Notes under the pieces: generated by a model
What the model was told of the DNA's origin: nothing
Seen by the model: only the letters and a program-made list of their open reading frames with translations
Database searches by the model: none
Shown here: positions 1-7,661 of the stretch, one piece after another
Position numbering within the stretch: position 1 is the stretch's first letter
Layout of the letters: each line of letters starts with the position of its first letter
Translations under genes and position numbers: made by a program
Assembly: GCF_018390635.1 (NCBI RefSeq)
Contig: NZ_JAHBGE010000044.1
Coordinates: 374,769-438,768 of the forward strand
Source of the DNA: Ancylobacter lacus
GTDB lineage: Bacteria; Pseudomonadota; Alphaproteobacteria; Rhizobiales; Xanthobacteraceae
Direction: 5' to 3'
DNA: 64,000 nucleotides

Positions 1-148
1 CCGGCCGCCGCGTGCGGCCAGCGCGGGCTGTGAGGGCGGCGCGGCGTTCCGCCGGAAACGGCCGCCGGCCGCTCCGGTCCGCCACATGCCGGCCACGCCC
101 GGCCCTTCGCCGTCCCTCCGTTCCACCGCCCGCCCTTGAGGAGCCGCC
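1..148. other. Window edge upstream of the tail genes; no gene supported
   Basis: In related GTA and phage clusters the gene before the DUF2460 protein is a tail tape-measure protein, so its 3' end might lie here. One frame closes with TGA at 31-33 and another with TGA at 137-139. Both tails are too short and too low in complexity to assign. A GAGGAG ribosome-binding site for the next gene lies at about 138-143. Confidence 0.3.
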
Positions 149-787
149 ATGGCCGCCTTTCACGAGGCGCTGTTTCCGCTCGACGTCGCGCTGGGCGCGG
201 CGGGCGGGCCGGAGCGCGTCACCGAGATCGTCACCACCGCCACCGGGCGCGAGGAGCGCAACACCCGGCTCGCCCATTCCCGCCGGCGCTGGGATGCCGG
301 CTATGGCGTGCGCTCGCTGCCCCAGCTCGCCGCCGTGGTCGCCTTCTTCGAGGAGCGGCGCGGCCGGCTCTATGGCTTCCGCTGGCGCGACCGGCTCGAC
401 CACGGCTCCGCCGCGCCGGGGATGGCGCCGGGGCCGCTGGACCAGGTGCTGGGCGTTGGCGACGGCGCCACCGCCGCCTTCGCGCTGGCCAAGACCTATG
501 GCGGCGCCCACGCGCCCTACCGCCGCCCCATCGCCAAGCCGGTCGCCGGCACGGTGCGGGTGGCGGTGGGCGGGGCCGAGGCGGCGCCGGGCGCCTTCTC
601 CCTCGATCCCGCCGAGGGCGTGGTGCGCTTCGCCCCCGGCCACCTGCCGCCGCCGGGCGCGGCGGTGACGGCGGGCTTCCTGTTCGACGTGCCGGTGCGG
701 TTCGACACCGATTTTCTCGAGGTGAACCTCTCCGCCTTCGAGGCCGGCGAGATTCCCCGCATTCCCATTCTGGAGATACGCCCGTGA
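149..787 (+). CDS. DUF2460 family GTA/phage distal tail protein
   Basis: This 212-residue protein matches the DUF2460 (TIGR02217) family, the distal tail protein of the Rhodobacter capsulatus gene transfer agent (RcGTA). In that particle it forms the ring between the tail tube and the baseplate hub. The family signature is visible in the first 60 residues (FHEALFPLDVALGAAGGPE, then TTATGREERN and WDAGYGVRS) and in the C-terminal FDTDFLEVNLSAFEAGEIP stretch. The ATG follows a GAGGAG ribosome-binding site. Its TGA overlaps the GTG start of the next gene as GTGA, so the two are translationally coupled. Gene order identifies the cluster as GTA-like, but a related tailed prophage would look the same from this end alone. 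Confidence 0.9.
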   Translation: MAAFHEALFPLDVALGAAGGPERVTEIVTTATGREERNTRLAHSRRRWDAGYGVRSLPQLAAVVAFFEERRGRLYGFRWRDRLDHGSAAPGMAPGPLDQVLGVGDGATAAFALAKTYGGAHAPYRRPIAKPVAGTVRVAVGGAEAAPGAFSLDPAEGVVRFAPGHLPPPGAAVTAGFLFDVPVRFDTDFLEVNLSAFEAGEIPRIPILEIRP

Positions 788-1647
788 GGACGCTGCCGCC
801 TGCCTTCGCCGCCGGGCTCGCCACCGGCGCCACCACGCTGGCGCGCTGCTGGCGGCTGACCCGCACCGACGGGGTGGTGCTCGGCCTCACCGAACATGAC
901 GAGGACCTCACGGTGGACGGCACCCTGTTCCGCGCCGCTGGCGGCGTCGCCGGCACGGAAAGTCGCGCCGCGCTCGGTTTCGCGGTGGACGGCTCGGAGC
1001 TTTCCGCCGCGCTCTCCGCGGACGCGCTGAGCGAGGCCGATCTCGCCGCCGGCCGGGTCGACGGCGCCGAGGCCGAGCTGCTGCTGGTGGACTGGTCGAA
1101 CCCCGCCAGCTTCGTGCGGCTACGGCGCGGGAGCATCGGCGAGGTGCGCCGGGAGGACGGCGTCTTCGCCGCCGAGCTGCGCTCACAGGCCGACCGGCTC
1201 AACGAGACCCGCGGCCGCCGCTTCACCGCCGGCTGCGACGCCGATCTCGGCGATGCCCGCTGCGGCGTCGATCTCGCCGCGCCCGGCCGCACCGGCTTCG
1301 GCCGGGTGGTGCAGCCGGACGGGGAGGGCGGCTTTCGCGCCACCGGGCTGGAAGGCTTCGCCTCCGGCGTGTTCACCCAGGGGCGGCTGGTCTTCACCGG
1401 CGGCGCCTGCGCCGGCTTCGCCACCGAGGTGAAGGTCCACCGGCTCGACGCCGGCGTGGCGCGGCTGGAGCTGTGGCAGCGCCCGCCCGAGCCGCTGGCG
1501 GCGGAGGATGCGTTCCGCGTCACCGCCGGCTGCGACAAGAGCTTCGCCACCTGCCGTGACCGCTTCGGCAACAGCGTCAATTTCCGCGGCTTTCCGCACA
1601 TGCCGGGCAATGACCGGGTGCTGAAGGTCGCGCGGGCGGGGGGCTGA
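784..1647 (+). CDS. DUF2163 family GTA/phage baseplate hub protein
   Basis: This 287-residue DUF2163 (TIGR02218) protein corresponds to the RcGTA hub protein, which joins the distal tail ring to the large baseplate protein. The N-terminal part has the family signature (TTLARCWRLTRTDG, then GLTEHDEDL), and the C-terminal part has the conserved FRGFPHMPGND block. Four cysteines fall in the pairs C151-x8-C160 and C250-x6-C257. The same spacing is used by the tail-tip protein L of phage lambda to bind an iron-sulfur cluster, so a cluster is expected here. The gene starts with GTG overlapping the preceding stop codon. The NlpC/P60 gene begins three bases after its stop. Confidence 0.9.
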   Translation: MRTLPPAFAAGLATGATTLARCWRLTRTDGVVLGLTEHDEDLTVDGTLFRAAGGVAGTESRAALGFAVDGSELSAALSADALSEADLAAGRVDGAEAELLLVDWSNPASFVRLRRGSIGEVRREDGVFAAELRSQADRLNETRGRRFTAGCDADLGDARCGVDLAAPGRTGFGRVVQPDGEGGFRATGLEGFASGVFTQGRLVFTGGACAGFATEVKVHRLDAGVARLELWQRPPEPLAAEDAFRVTAGCDKSFATCRDRFGNSVNFRGFPHMPGNDRVLKVARAGG

Positions 1648-1650
1648 GCC

Positions 1651-2133
1651 ATGGCCGGCGACCCCGTGCGCCCGCCGGCGGCTTCGCCCGTTCCCGCCGT
1701 CTCCGCGTCCCTCCGCGCGGCGCTGGTGGCGGAGGCGCGGGGCTGGATCGGCACGCCCTATCTCCACCGCGCCTCGCTGAAGGGCGAGGGCGCCGACTGC
1801 CTCGGGCTGGTGCGCGGGGTGTGGCGGGCGGTGATCGGCGCCGAGCCGGAGCCGCTGCCGGCCTATGCTCCCGACTGGGCCGAAGCCACCCGCGCCGAGC
1901 AGCTCGCCGCGGCCGGGCTGCGCCACCTCGTGCCGGTGGCGCCGGAGGCGGCGGCGCCGGGCGACGTGCTGCTGTTCCGCTGGCGGGCGCACCTGCCGGC
2001 CAAGCACGCCGCGATCCTCACCGCGCCGAACCGCATGGTCCACGCCCATGACGGCGCCGCCGTCGCCGAGGTGAGTCTCGCGCCGTGGTGGCGCCGGCGG
2101 CTGGCCTTCGCCTTCGCCTTCCCCGGCGCCTGA
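1651..2133 (+). CDS. NlpC/P60 family tail peptidase
   Basis: This 160-residue cysteine peptidase of the NlpC/P60 fold (phage type, TIGR02219) is the tail-tip cell-wall hydrolase of GTA and siphophage baseplates. It is expected to cut peptide bonds in peptidoglycan during DNA entry. The catalytic cysteine is C50 in the GADCLGLVRG motif, preceded by the typical GWIGTPYLHR stretch. The likely catalytic histidine is in PAKHAAIL, with further conserved residues in MVHAHDG. The length fits the family. It lies between the hub gene and the giant baseplate gene, the usual order. The adjacent proline-rich start is ordinary for the family and no truncation is seen. Confidence 0.9.
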   Translation: MAGDPVRPPAASPVPAVSASLRAALVAEARGWIGTPYLHRASLKGEGADCLGLVRGVWRAVIGAEPEPLPAYAPDWAEATRAEQLAAAGLRHLVPVAPEAAAPGDVLLFRWRAHLPAKHAAILTAPNRMVHAHDGAAVAEVSLAPWWRRRLAFAFAFPGA

Positions 2134-2156
2134 TCCCCCCGCAACGGAGAACGACC

Positions 2157-5100
2157 ATGGCGACACTCCTGCTCGGCGCGGCCGGCGCGTCGCTCGGCGG
2201 CGCGCTGTTCGGCCCGGTCGGGGCGCTGGCGGGGCGCGCGGCCGGCGGCCTCGGCGGCGCGATCCTCGACAACGCGCTGCTCGGCGGCAGCGGCAACACC
2301 GCCCGGCAAGGTCCCCGCCTCGGCGACATGCAGAACATGACCTCCACCGAGGGCGCGGCGATGCCGCGGCTCTACGGCCGCGCCCGGCTGTCCGGCCAGG
2401 TGATCTGGGCGCGGGACGTGGAGGAGGTGGTCTCCACCGCCACACAGTCCTCCGGCGGCAAGGGCTCCGCCCTCGGCGGCGGTTCCACGACGACGACGAC
2501 CTACAGCTATTACGCCTCCTTCGCCGTGGGGCTGTGCGAGGGGCCGATCAGCCGGATCGGCCGGATCTGGGTGGATGGCGACGAGCTGGACCAGCAGGGC
2601 CTCACCGTGCGGCTGCACCATGGCGGCGCGACCCAGGCGCCGGACGGGCTGATCGAGGCGGTGGAGGGCGCGGGCAACGCCCCGGCCTATCGCGGCCTCG
2701 CCTATGTCGTGTTCGAGCGGCTGCCGCTCGCCGATTACGGCAACCGCCTGCCGCAGGTGAGCGTGGAGGTGGAGCGGGTCATCGGCGATCTCGAACCGCG
2801 CATCCGCGCGCTGACGCTGATCCCCGGCGCCACCGAGTTCGGCTACGACACCCGCGAGGTGGTGCGCGCCGCCGGGGCCGGCAGCTACGAGGCGGAAAAC
2901 CGCCACGTCACCACCGCCGACACCGATGTGGAAACCGCGCTCGACCAGATGCTGGCCGCCTGCCCCTCTCTGGAGCGGGTGGCGCTGGTGGTGGCGTGGT
3001 TCGGCGACGACCTGCGCGCCGGCGCCTGCACCGTGCGCCCCGGGGTCGACCGCCGCGACAAGACCACCCGGGCCAACGGGGTGCTCGCGCCCTGGCGGGT
3101 GGCCGGGCAGGACCGCGCCACCGCGCATCTGGTCAGCCGCTACGACGGCGCCGCCGCCTATGGCGGCACCCCGTCCGACGCGGCGGTGCTGAACCTCATC
3201 GCCGCCCTGAAGGCGCGTGGGCTGAAGGTGACGCTCTATCCCTTCGTGATGATGGACATTCCCGCAGGCAACACCCTGCCGGACCCGTGGAGCGGGGCGG
3301 GCGCGCAGCCGGCCTATCCCTGGCGCGGCCGCATCACCTGCCACCCCGCGCCGGGGCAGGCGGGCTCGCCGGACGGCACCGCGGCGGCGGGGGCGCAGGT
3401 GGCGGCGCTGTTCGGCCGCGCCGTGCCGGGCGATTTCGGCGTCTCCGGCGGGCTGCCGGCCTATGCCGGGCCGGCGGAATGGAGCCTGCGCCGCATGGTG
3501 CTGCACTACGCCAAGCTCGCCGCGCTGGCCGGCGGGGTGGAGAGCCTCATCATCGGCTCGGAGATGGCCGCGCTCACCCGGGTGCGTTCCGGCCCCGGCG
3601 TCTATCCCGCCACCGCCCAGCTCGTGGCGCTGGCCACCGACGTCAAGGCGATGGTCGGGGCGGGCACGGTGGTGACCTACGCGGCGGACTGGACCGAATA
3701 TGGCGCCCATGTCCGCGAGGGCGGGGCGGAGCTGCGCTTCCCGCTCGACCCGCTCTGGGCCTGCCCGGCGATCGACGCGGTCGGCATCGACTGGTATCCC
3801 CCGCTCGCCGACTGGCGCGACGGCAGCGGCCATCTCGACGCCGCGCTGGCGCCCGCCATCCATGACCGCGCCTATCTCGCGGCCAATGTCGCGGGCGGCG
3901 AGGGCTATGACTGGTACTATGCCGACGAGGCCGGCCGGCTCGCCCAGCAGCGCCTGCCGATCACCGACGGCGCCTATGGCGAGCCCTGGGTGTTCCGGGC
4001 CAAGGACCTCGCGGGCTGGTGGAGCAATGCCCATCACGAGCGGGTGGCCGGGGTGCGGCAGCCGGCCCCGACCGGCTGGGTGCCCGGTTCCAAGCCGGTG
4101 CGCCTCACCGAGATCGGCTGCGCCGCGGTGGACAAGGGCGCCAACCGGCCCAGCACCTTTCCCGACCCGAAATCGGTCGAGAACGGGCTGCCGCCCTTCT
4201 CGAACGGCGCGCGCGACGACCTGATCCAGCGCCGCCACCTCGAAGCGAGCTTCGATGCCTTCGCCACCGACGGGGTGAACCCGCCCGCGCCCGGCCTGCC
4301 CGGCGGCCGGATGGCCGACCCGGCCGCGCTGTTCTGCTGGACCTGGGACGCGCGGCCCTGGCCGGCCTTCCCGCTGGCACAGGAGGTGTGGGCGGACGGG
4401 GCGAACTGGTGGTCCGGCCACTGGCTCGGCGGGCGGCTCGGCGCCGCGCCGCTGGAGGAGCTGGTGCGGACCCTCGCCGCCGATTCCGGCGTCGCCCTGT
4501 CGGCGCGGGGGCTGCGCGGGGTGGTAGACGGCTATGTCGTCGACCGCCCCACCAGCGTGCGGGCGGCGCTGGAACCGCTCGCCCGCGCCTTCGCCTTCGA
4601 CCTCACCGAGCGCGACGGCGCGCTGGTGGTCATGGCGCGCGGCGGCCCCCCGGTCGCGAGCCTGACCGATGACGACCTCGTGGCGGCGGGCAGCGACCCC
4701 GCGCTCCGGCTGGTGCGCGGCGCCGAGAGCGAACTGCCGCGGGCGGTGACGCTCGGCTTTCTCGACGCGCTGGCGGACTACCGGCAGGCGGCCTGCGCCT
4801 CCCGCCGCCTCGCCGGGGCGGCGCGGGAGGAGGCCGGCGCCGACCTCGCCGTCGTCACCCATCAGGGGGTGATGCAGGCCGCCGCCGAGATGTGGCTGCA
4901 GGACCTGTGGGCGACCCGGGAGACGGCAAGCTTCGCGCTGCCGCCCTCGCGGCTGGCGCTGGAGCCGGGCGACATCGTGCGGTTGGAGCGCGACGGCCGC
5001 AGCCGGCTGCTGGAGATCACCGGCATCGAGGACGCGGAGAGCCGCGCCGTCACCGCGCGCAGCGTCGACCCCGCGGTGTTCGATGTCGCGGTGCGCGGCA

Positions 5101-6074
5101 GCGGCCGCGGCGCCGTCGCCGCGCCCGCGCCGTCCGGGCCGCCGGAAGCGTGGCTGCTGGCGCTGCCGGCGCTGGCCTCCGCCGATCCGCTGCCGCTCGC
5201 TCATGTCGCGGCCTTCGCCGCGCCCTGGCCGGGCCGGCTGGCGGTGTGGCGGGCGGTGGACGGGGCGAGCTTCGAGCGGGCGGCGACGCTGGCCGCGCCC
5301 TCGGTGATGGGACTGACGGCGTCCGGCCTCGCCGCCGGCCCGCTCTGGCGCTGGCAGCGCGCGGCGAGCCTGGAGGTCGAGCTGTTCGGCGGGCTACTCG
5401 CCGGTGCCAGCGCCGAGGCGGTGCTGGGCGGCGCCAATGCGGCGGCGCTCCTCGACCCCGACGGCACGGTGGAGGTGATCCAGTTCACCGACGCCGAGCT
5501 GGTGGGCGCGCGGCGCTGGCGGCTCTCCGGCCTGCTGCGCGGCCAGCTCGGCACCGAGGCGCGCGCCGCCGCGCCGTGGCCTTCCGGCAGCCGCTTCGTG
5601 CGGCTCGACGGCAATCTCGCCACGGTTGCGGCCGGCACCGACCTCGTCGGCCGGGCGCTGGCGCTGCGGGTCGGCCGGGCCGACCGCGACCATGGCGACA
5701 CCGCCGTCACCGCGCTGGACGGCACGGTGAGCGCCCGGGCGCTGCTGCCCTTCGCCCCGGTGCAGGCCCGCGCGCGGCGCGGCGGGGAGGGCGTGCGGCT
5801 CGGCTGGACCCGCCGCACCCGGCTCGGCGGCGACGGCTGGGATGGCGCCGACGTTCCGCTCGGCGAGACCGCCGAGGCCTACCGCGTCGACATTCTCGGC
5901 CCCGGCGGCGCGACCCTGCGCCGGATCGAGACCGCGGCGCCGACGCTGCTCTACGCCGCGGCCGAGGAGATCGCCGATTTCGGCGCCCCGCAACCGAACC
6001 TGTCGCTGCGCATCGCCCAGCTCTCGCCGGTGGCGGGAGCGGGCGCCGCGCTCGCCGTGACGCTCGCGACCTGA
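2157..6074 (+). CDS. GTA TIM-barrel baseplate multidomain protein (megatron)
   Basis: This 1305-residue protein is the baseplate multidomain protein of GTA-like particles, equivalent to RcGTA Rcc01698. It forms the tail tip, contacts the cell surface and carries a glycosidase-like TIM barrel. The N-terminus is glycine- and alanine-rich with two hydrophobic stretches, followed by the SYYASFAVGLCEGPISRIG block common to lambda gpJ-like proteins. The GTA TIM-barrel region lies around residues 420-760 and includes the conserved VRLTEIGCAAVDKGANRPS and FPDPKSVENGLPPFSNG stretches. A gpJ-like domain and small beta domains follow. The ATG at 2157 is chosen because it follows a GGAGA site. Extra in-frame codons upstream overlap the peptidase gene and are not needed. 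No frameshift was seen. Confidence 0.92.
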   Translation: MATLLLGAAGASLGGALFGPVGALAGRAAGGLGGAILDNALLGGSGNTARQGPRLGDMQNMTSTEGAAMPRLYGRARLSGQVIWARDVEEVVSTATQSSGGKGSALGGGSTTTTTYSYYASFAVGLCEGPISRIGRIWVDGDELDQQGLTVRLHHGGATQAPDGLIEAVEGAGNAPAYRGLAYVVFERLPLADYGNRLPQVSVEVERVIGDLEPRIRALTLIPGATEFGYDTREVVRAAGAGSYEAENRHVTTADTDVETALDQMLAACPSLERVALVVAWFGDDLRAGACTVRPGVDRRDKTTRANGVLAPWRVAGQDRATAHLVSRYDGAAAYGGTPSDAAVLNLIAALKARGLKVTLYPFVMMDIPAGNTLPDPWSGAGAQPAYPWRGRITCHPAPGQAGSPDGTAAAGAQVAALFGRAVPGDFGVSGGLPAYAGPAEWSLRRMVLHYAKLAALAGGVESLIIGSEMAALTRVRSGPGVYPATAQLVALATDVKAMVGAGTVVTYAADWTEYGAHVREGGAELRFPLDPLWACPAIDAVGIDWYPPLADWRDGSGHLDAALAPAIHDRAYLAANVAGGEGYDWYYADEAGRLAQQRLPITDGAYGEPWVFRAKDLAGWWSNAHHERVAGVRQPAPTGWVPGSKPVRLTEIGCAAVDKGANRPSTFPDPKSVENGLPPFSNGARDDLIQRRHLEASFDAFATDGVNPPAPGLPGGRMADPAALFCWTWDARPWPAFPLAQEVWADGANWWSGHWLGGRLGAAPLEELVRTLAADSGVALSARGLRGVVDGYVVDRPTSVRAALEPLARAFAFDLTERDGALVVMARGGPPVASLTDDDLVAAGSDPALRLVRGAESELPRAVTLGFLDALADYRQAACASRRLAGAAREEAGADLAVVTHQGVMQAAAEMWLQDLWATRETASFALPPSRLALEPGDIVRLERDGRSRLLEITGIEDAESRAVTARSVDPAVFDVAVRGSGRGAVAAPAPSGPPEAWLLALPALASADPLPLAHVAAFAAPWPGRLAVWRAVDGASFERAATLAAPSVMGLTASGLAAGPLWRWQRAASLEVELFGGLLAGASAEAVLGGANAAALLDPDGTVEVIQFTDAELVGARRWRLSGLLRGQLGTEARAAAPWPSGSRFVRLDGNLATVAAGTDLVGRALALRVGRADRDHGDTAVTALDGTVSARALLPFAPVQARARRGGEGVRLGWTRRTRLGGDGWDGADVPLGETAEAYRVDILGPGGATLRRIETAAPTLLYAAAEEIADFGAPQPNLSLRIAQLSPVAGAGAALAVTLAT

Positions 6075-6105
6075 CCCGGCGCGAGGCGATGTCGAAGGAT
6101 CCGCC

Positions 6106-6807
6106 ATGACCGACACCACCCCGCTGCTCGGCCTGCCGCTGCTCGCCGCCGCCCAGGCGCAGAAGCACGTCACCCATAACGAGGCGCTGGTCGCCCTCGA
6201 CGCGCTGACCCAGCTCGCCGTGCTCGACCGCGACCGTACCGTGCCGCCCGAGGCCCCCGCCGCCGGCGACCGCCATCTGGTGGCGGCGGGCGCGGGCGGG
6301 GCCTTCGCCGGCCGGGCCGGGACGATCGCGCTGTTCGACGGCGACGGCTGGCGCTTTCTCCTGCCCCGGGCCGGCTGGCGGGCCCATGTCGCCGCCGAGC
6401 GGCTCACCCTCGTCCATGACGGCACGGCGTGGCGCGACACGCTGGCGGCGGGGCCGCTCGGCGGGGCGGTGGCGCTGCGGGTCGCGGAAGCCGAGGTGAC
6501 GCTGGCCGGCGCCGCCACGGCGGCGGGCCTCGCCATTCCCGAGCGCGCGCTCGTGCTCGCGGTGGCGAGCCGGACGGTGGCCGCCATCACCGGCGCGGCT
6601 TCCTACGGTGTCGGCATTGCCGGCGAGCCCGGCATGTTCGGCAGCAGCCTCGGCATCGCCGCCGGCAGCACCAATATCGGCGTGATCGGGCCGCGCGCCT
6701 TCTACGCCGCGACGCCGCTGCTGGTGACGGCGGCGGGCGGCGGCTTCACCGGGGGCCGCGTGCGGCTCGCCCTCAGCTTCCTCGCCTTCGAGGCGCCGTC
6801 CGCGTGA
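6106..6807 (+). CDS. DUF2793 domain phage/GTA structural protein
   Basis: This 233-residue protein starts with the DUF2793 signature: LLGLPLLAAAQAQKHVTHNE, then conserved aspartates and the FDGDGWRF block. DUF2793 proteins follow the TIM-barrel gene in many alphaproteobacterial GTA and prophage clusters, and are thought to be tail or fibre components at the particle surface. The second half is unusually alanine- and glycine-rich and resembles a receptor-binding or fibre tip domain, but no specific fold is recognisable. The start has a GAAGGAT ribosome-binding site. The gene is co-directional with the cluster, 31 bases after the baseplate gene. The exact role is inferred from position only. 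Confidence 0.85.
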   Translation: MTDTTPLLGLPLLAAAQAQKHVTHNEALVALDALTQLAVLDRDRTVPPEAPAAGDRHLVAAGAGGAFAGRAGTIALFDGDGWRFLLPRAGWRAHVAAERLTLVHDGTAWRDTLAAGPLGGAVALRVAEAEVTLAGAATAAGLAIPERALVLAVASRTVAAITGAASYGVGIAGEPGMFGSSLGIAAGSTNIGVIGPRAFYAATPLLVTAAGGGFTGGRVRLALSFLAFEAPSA

Positions 6808-6881
6808 ACGGTCCCACCGCGCCCGTGCCGCCGGCCGGTCGGCCCGCGGGTGCCGCCGACTCATTCCCTCAGGAGATTCCG

Positions 6882-7184
6882 ATGCCCTACGACCCCCGCA
6901 AGGACCCTTGGCAGGGCGTCTCGGTCTCGCCGGTCAGCCTCGGGCGCAGCGGCGCCCCGGTGAGCCCGAGCGACACCGAGGACCTGCCCCGCTATGCCCG
7001 CCTGCTCGTCTTCGTCCCCGCCGGGGCGACGGCGAGCGTGCGGCTGCTGCCGATCGCGAATGAGGACGATGCGCCGCTGACGCTGCCGCTGCCGGCGGGC
7101 CAGGCGAGCGTGCTGCCGTTCCTCGTGCGCCGCGTGTTCAGCACCGGCACCACGGCGGGCCTGACGATCCACACCATCGACTGA
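6882..7184 (+). CDS. Spike-base protein, Rcc01079-like
   Basis: This 100-residue protein fits the pattern of spike-base proteins related to R. capsulatus Rcc01079 (GhsA), which anchors head spikes on the GTA capsid. The recognisable parts are the N-terminal DPRKDPW, the VSPSDTEDL motif, a beta-rich middle, and the C-terminal VRRVFSTGTTAGL block. I place it from memory of that family, without a database comparison. It has a good AGGAGA site six bases before the ATG. A 7-bp hairpin (7185-7191 with 7199-7205) directly follows the stop but lacks a T-run. With the SGNH fibre gene downstream it probably forms a spike or fibre module. Confidence 0.7.
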   Translation: MPYDPRKDPWQGVSVSPVSLGRSGAPVSPSDTEDLPRYARLLVFVPAGATASVRLLPIANEDDAPLTLPLPAGQASVLPFLVRRVFSTGTTAGLTIHTID

Positions 7185-7311
7185 GGCCGCGCCCCCTTCG
7201 CGGCCGGTCCCCCGGCGGGCCCGCCGTCGAACCGGCGCGGCCGCCCCGACATGCAATCAGGAATTGTGCGACGTTCCGCCGGTTCGGCCGGACAACGCCA
7301 GGGATAACCAG

Positions 7312-7494
7312 ATGAGCGAACTCTCCTGCCTTGCCAGCCTTTCCGCCCCCGCTTCCGACGCCTTCCCGACCGCCCCTTCCGGCACCGCCATCATCAGGTC
7401 GTCCGCCGATGCGCCGGCCGGCGCGATCCTGCCCCGGGTCGAGCCGGAGAGGCTGACGGGCGCTGGCGCCGGCGTCGGCGTCGGCCCGGTCTGA
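7312..7494 (+). CDS. Small hypothetical protein in the spike module
   Basis: This is a 60-codon open frame rich in Ala, Pro and Ser with no recognised domain, membrane segment or signal peptide. It starts with ATG after only a weak purine stretch (AGGGATA). It lies co-directionally between the spike-base gene and another tiny gene, and the 127 bases before it hold GC-rich inverted repeats but no other gene. The low-complexity composition could come from chance open reading in high-GC DNA. The ending GVGVGP repeats are odd. It is kept because it occupies the only open co-directional frame in the gap, but it may not be real. Confidence 0.35.
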   Translation: MSELSCLASLSAPASDAFPTAPSGTAIIRSSADAPAGAILPRVEPERLTGAGAGVGVGPV

Positions 7495-7516
7495 GCCGTC
7501 ACCCAAGGAGGCTCGG

Positions 7517-7660
7517 ATGCCCCTCTCGCTCGGGATCGATCTCGGTCTCGCCACCCACCAGAGCCCGGCCGGCGCCTCCGTCGACGGCTATGGCGGCCTG
7601 CTGCTCGCGGGCAGCTTCCTGACGCTCGGCACGCAGCGTCTCACCCTGGAGACCGCCTGA
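7517..7660 (+). CDS. 47-residue small protein with strong ribosome-binding site
   Basis: A 47-codon frame starts with ATG six bases after a near-perfect AAGGAGG site (7505-7511), and its TGA lies one base before the ATG of the SGNH fibre gene. The predicted peptide begins MPLSLGIDLGLATHQ and ends LGTQRLTLETA. It has alternating hydrophobic residues that suggest beta strands. The strong ribosome-binding site and tight spacing support real translation coupled to the fibre gene. It has no recognised family. A plausible role is a small spike, linker or chaperone component, as phage fibre genes are often preceded by such proteins. That role is inference. Confidence 0.6.
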   Translation: MPLSLGIDLGLATHQSPAGASVDGYGGLLLAGSFLTLGTQRLTLETA

Positions 7661-7661
7661 C

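Noticed and set aside
231-5204. Very long - strand open frames across the tail genes, including one of over 1100 codons
   Set aside because: They are antisense to strongly conserved GTA proteins and have Arg/Ala/Pro-rich low-complexity translations typical of reading the wrong strand in high-GC DNA.
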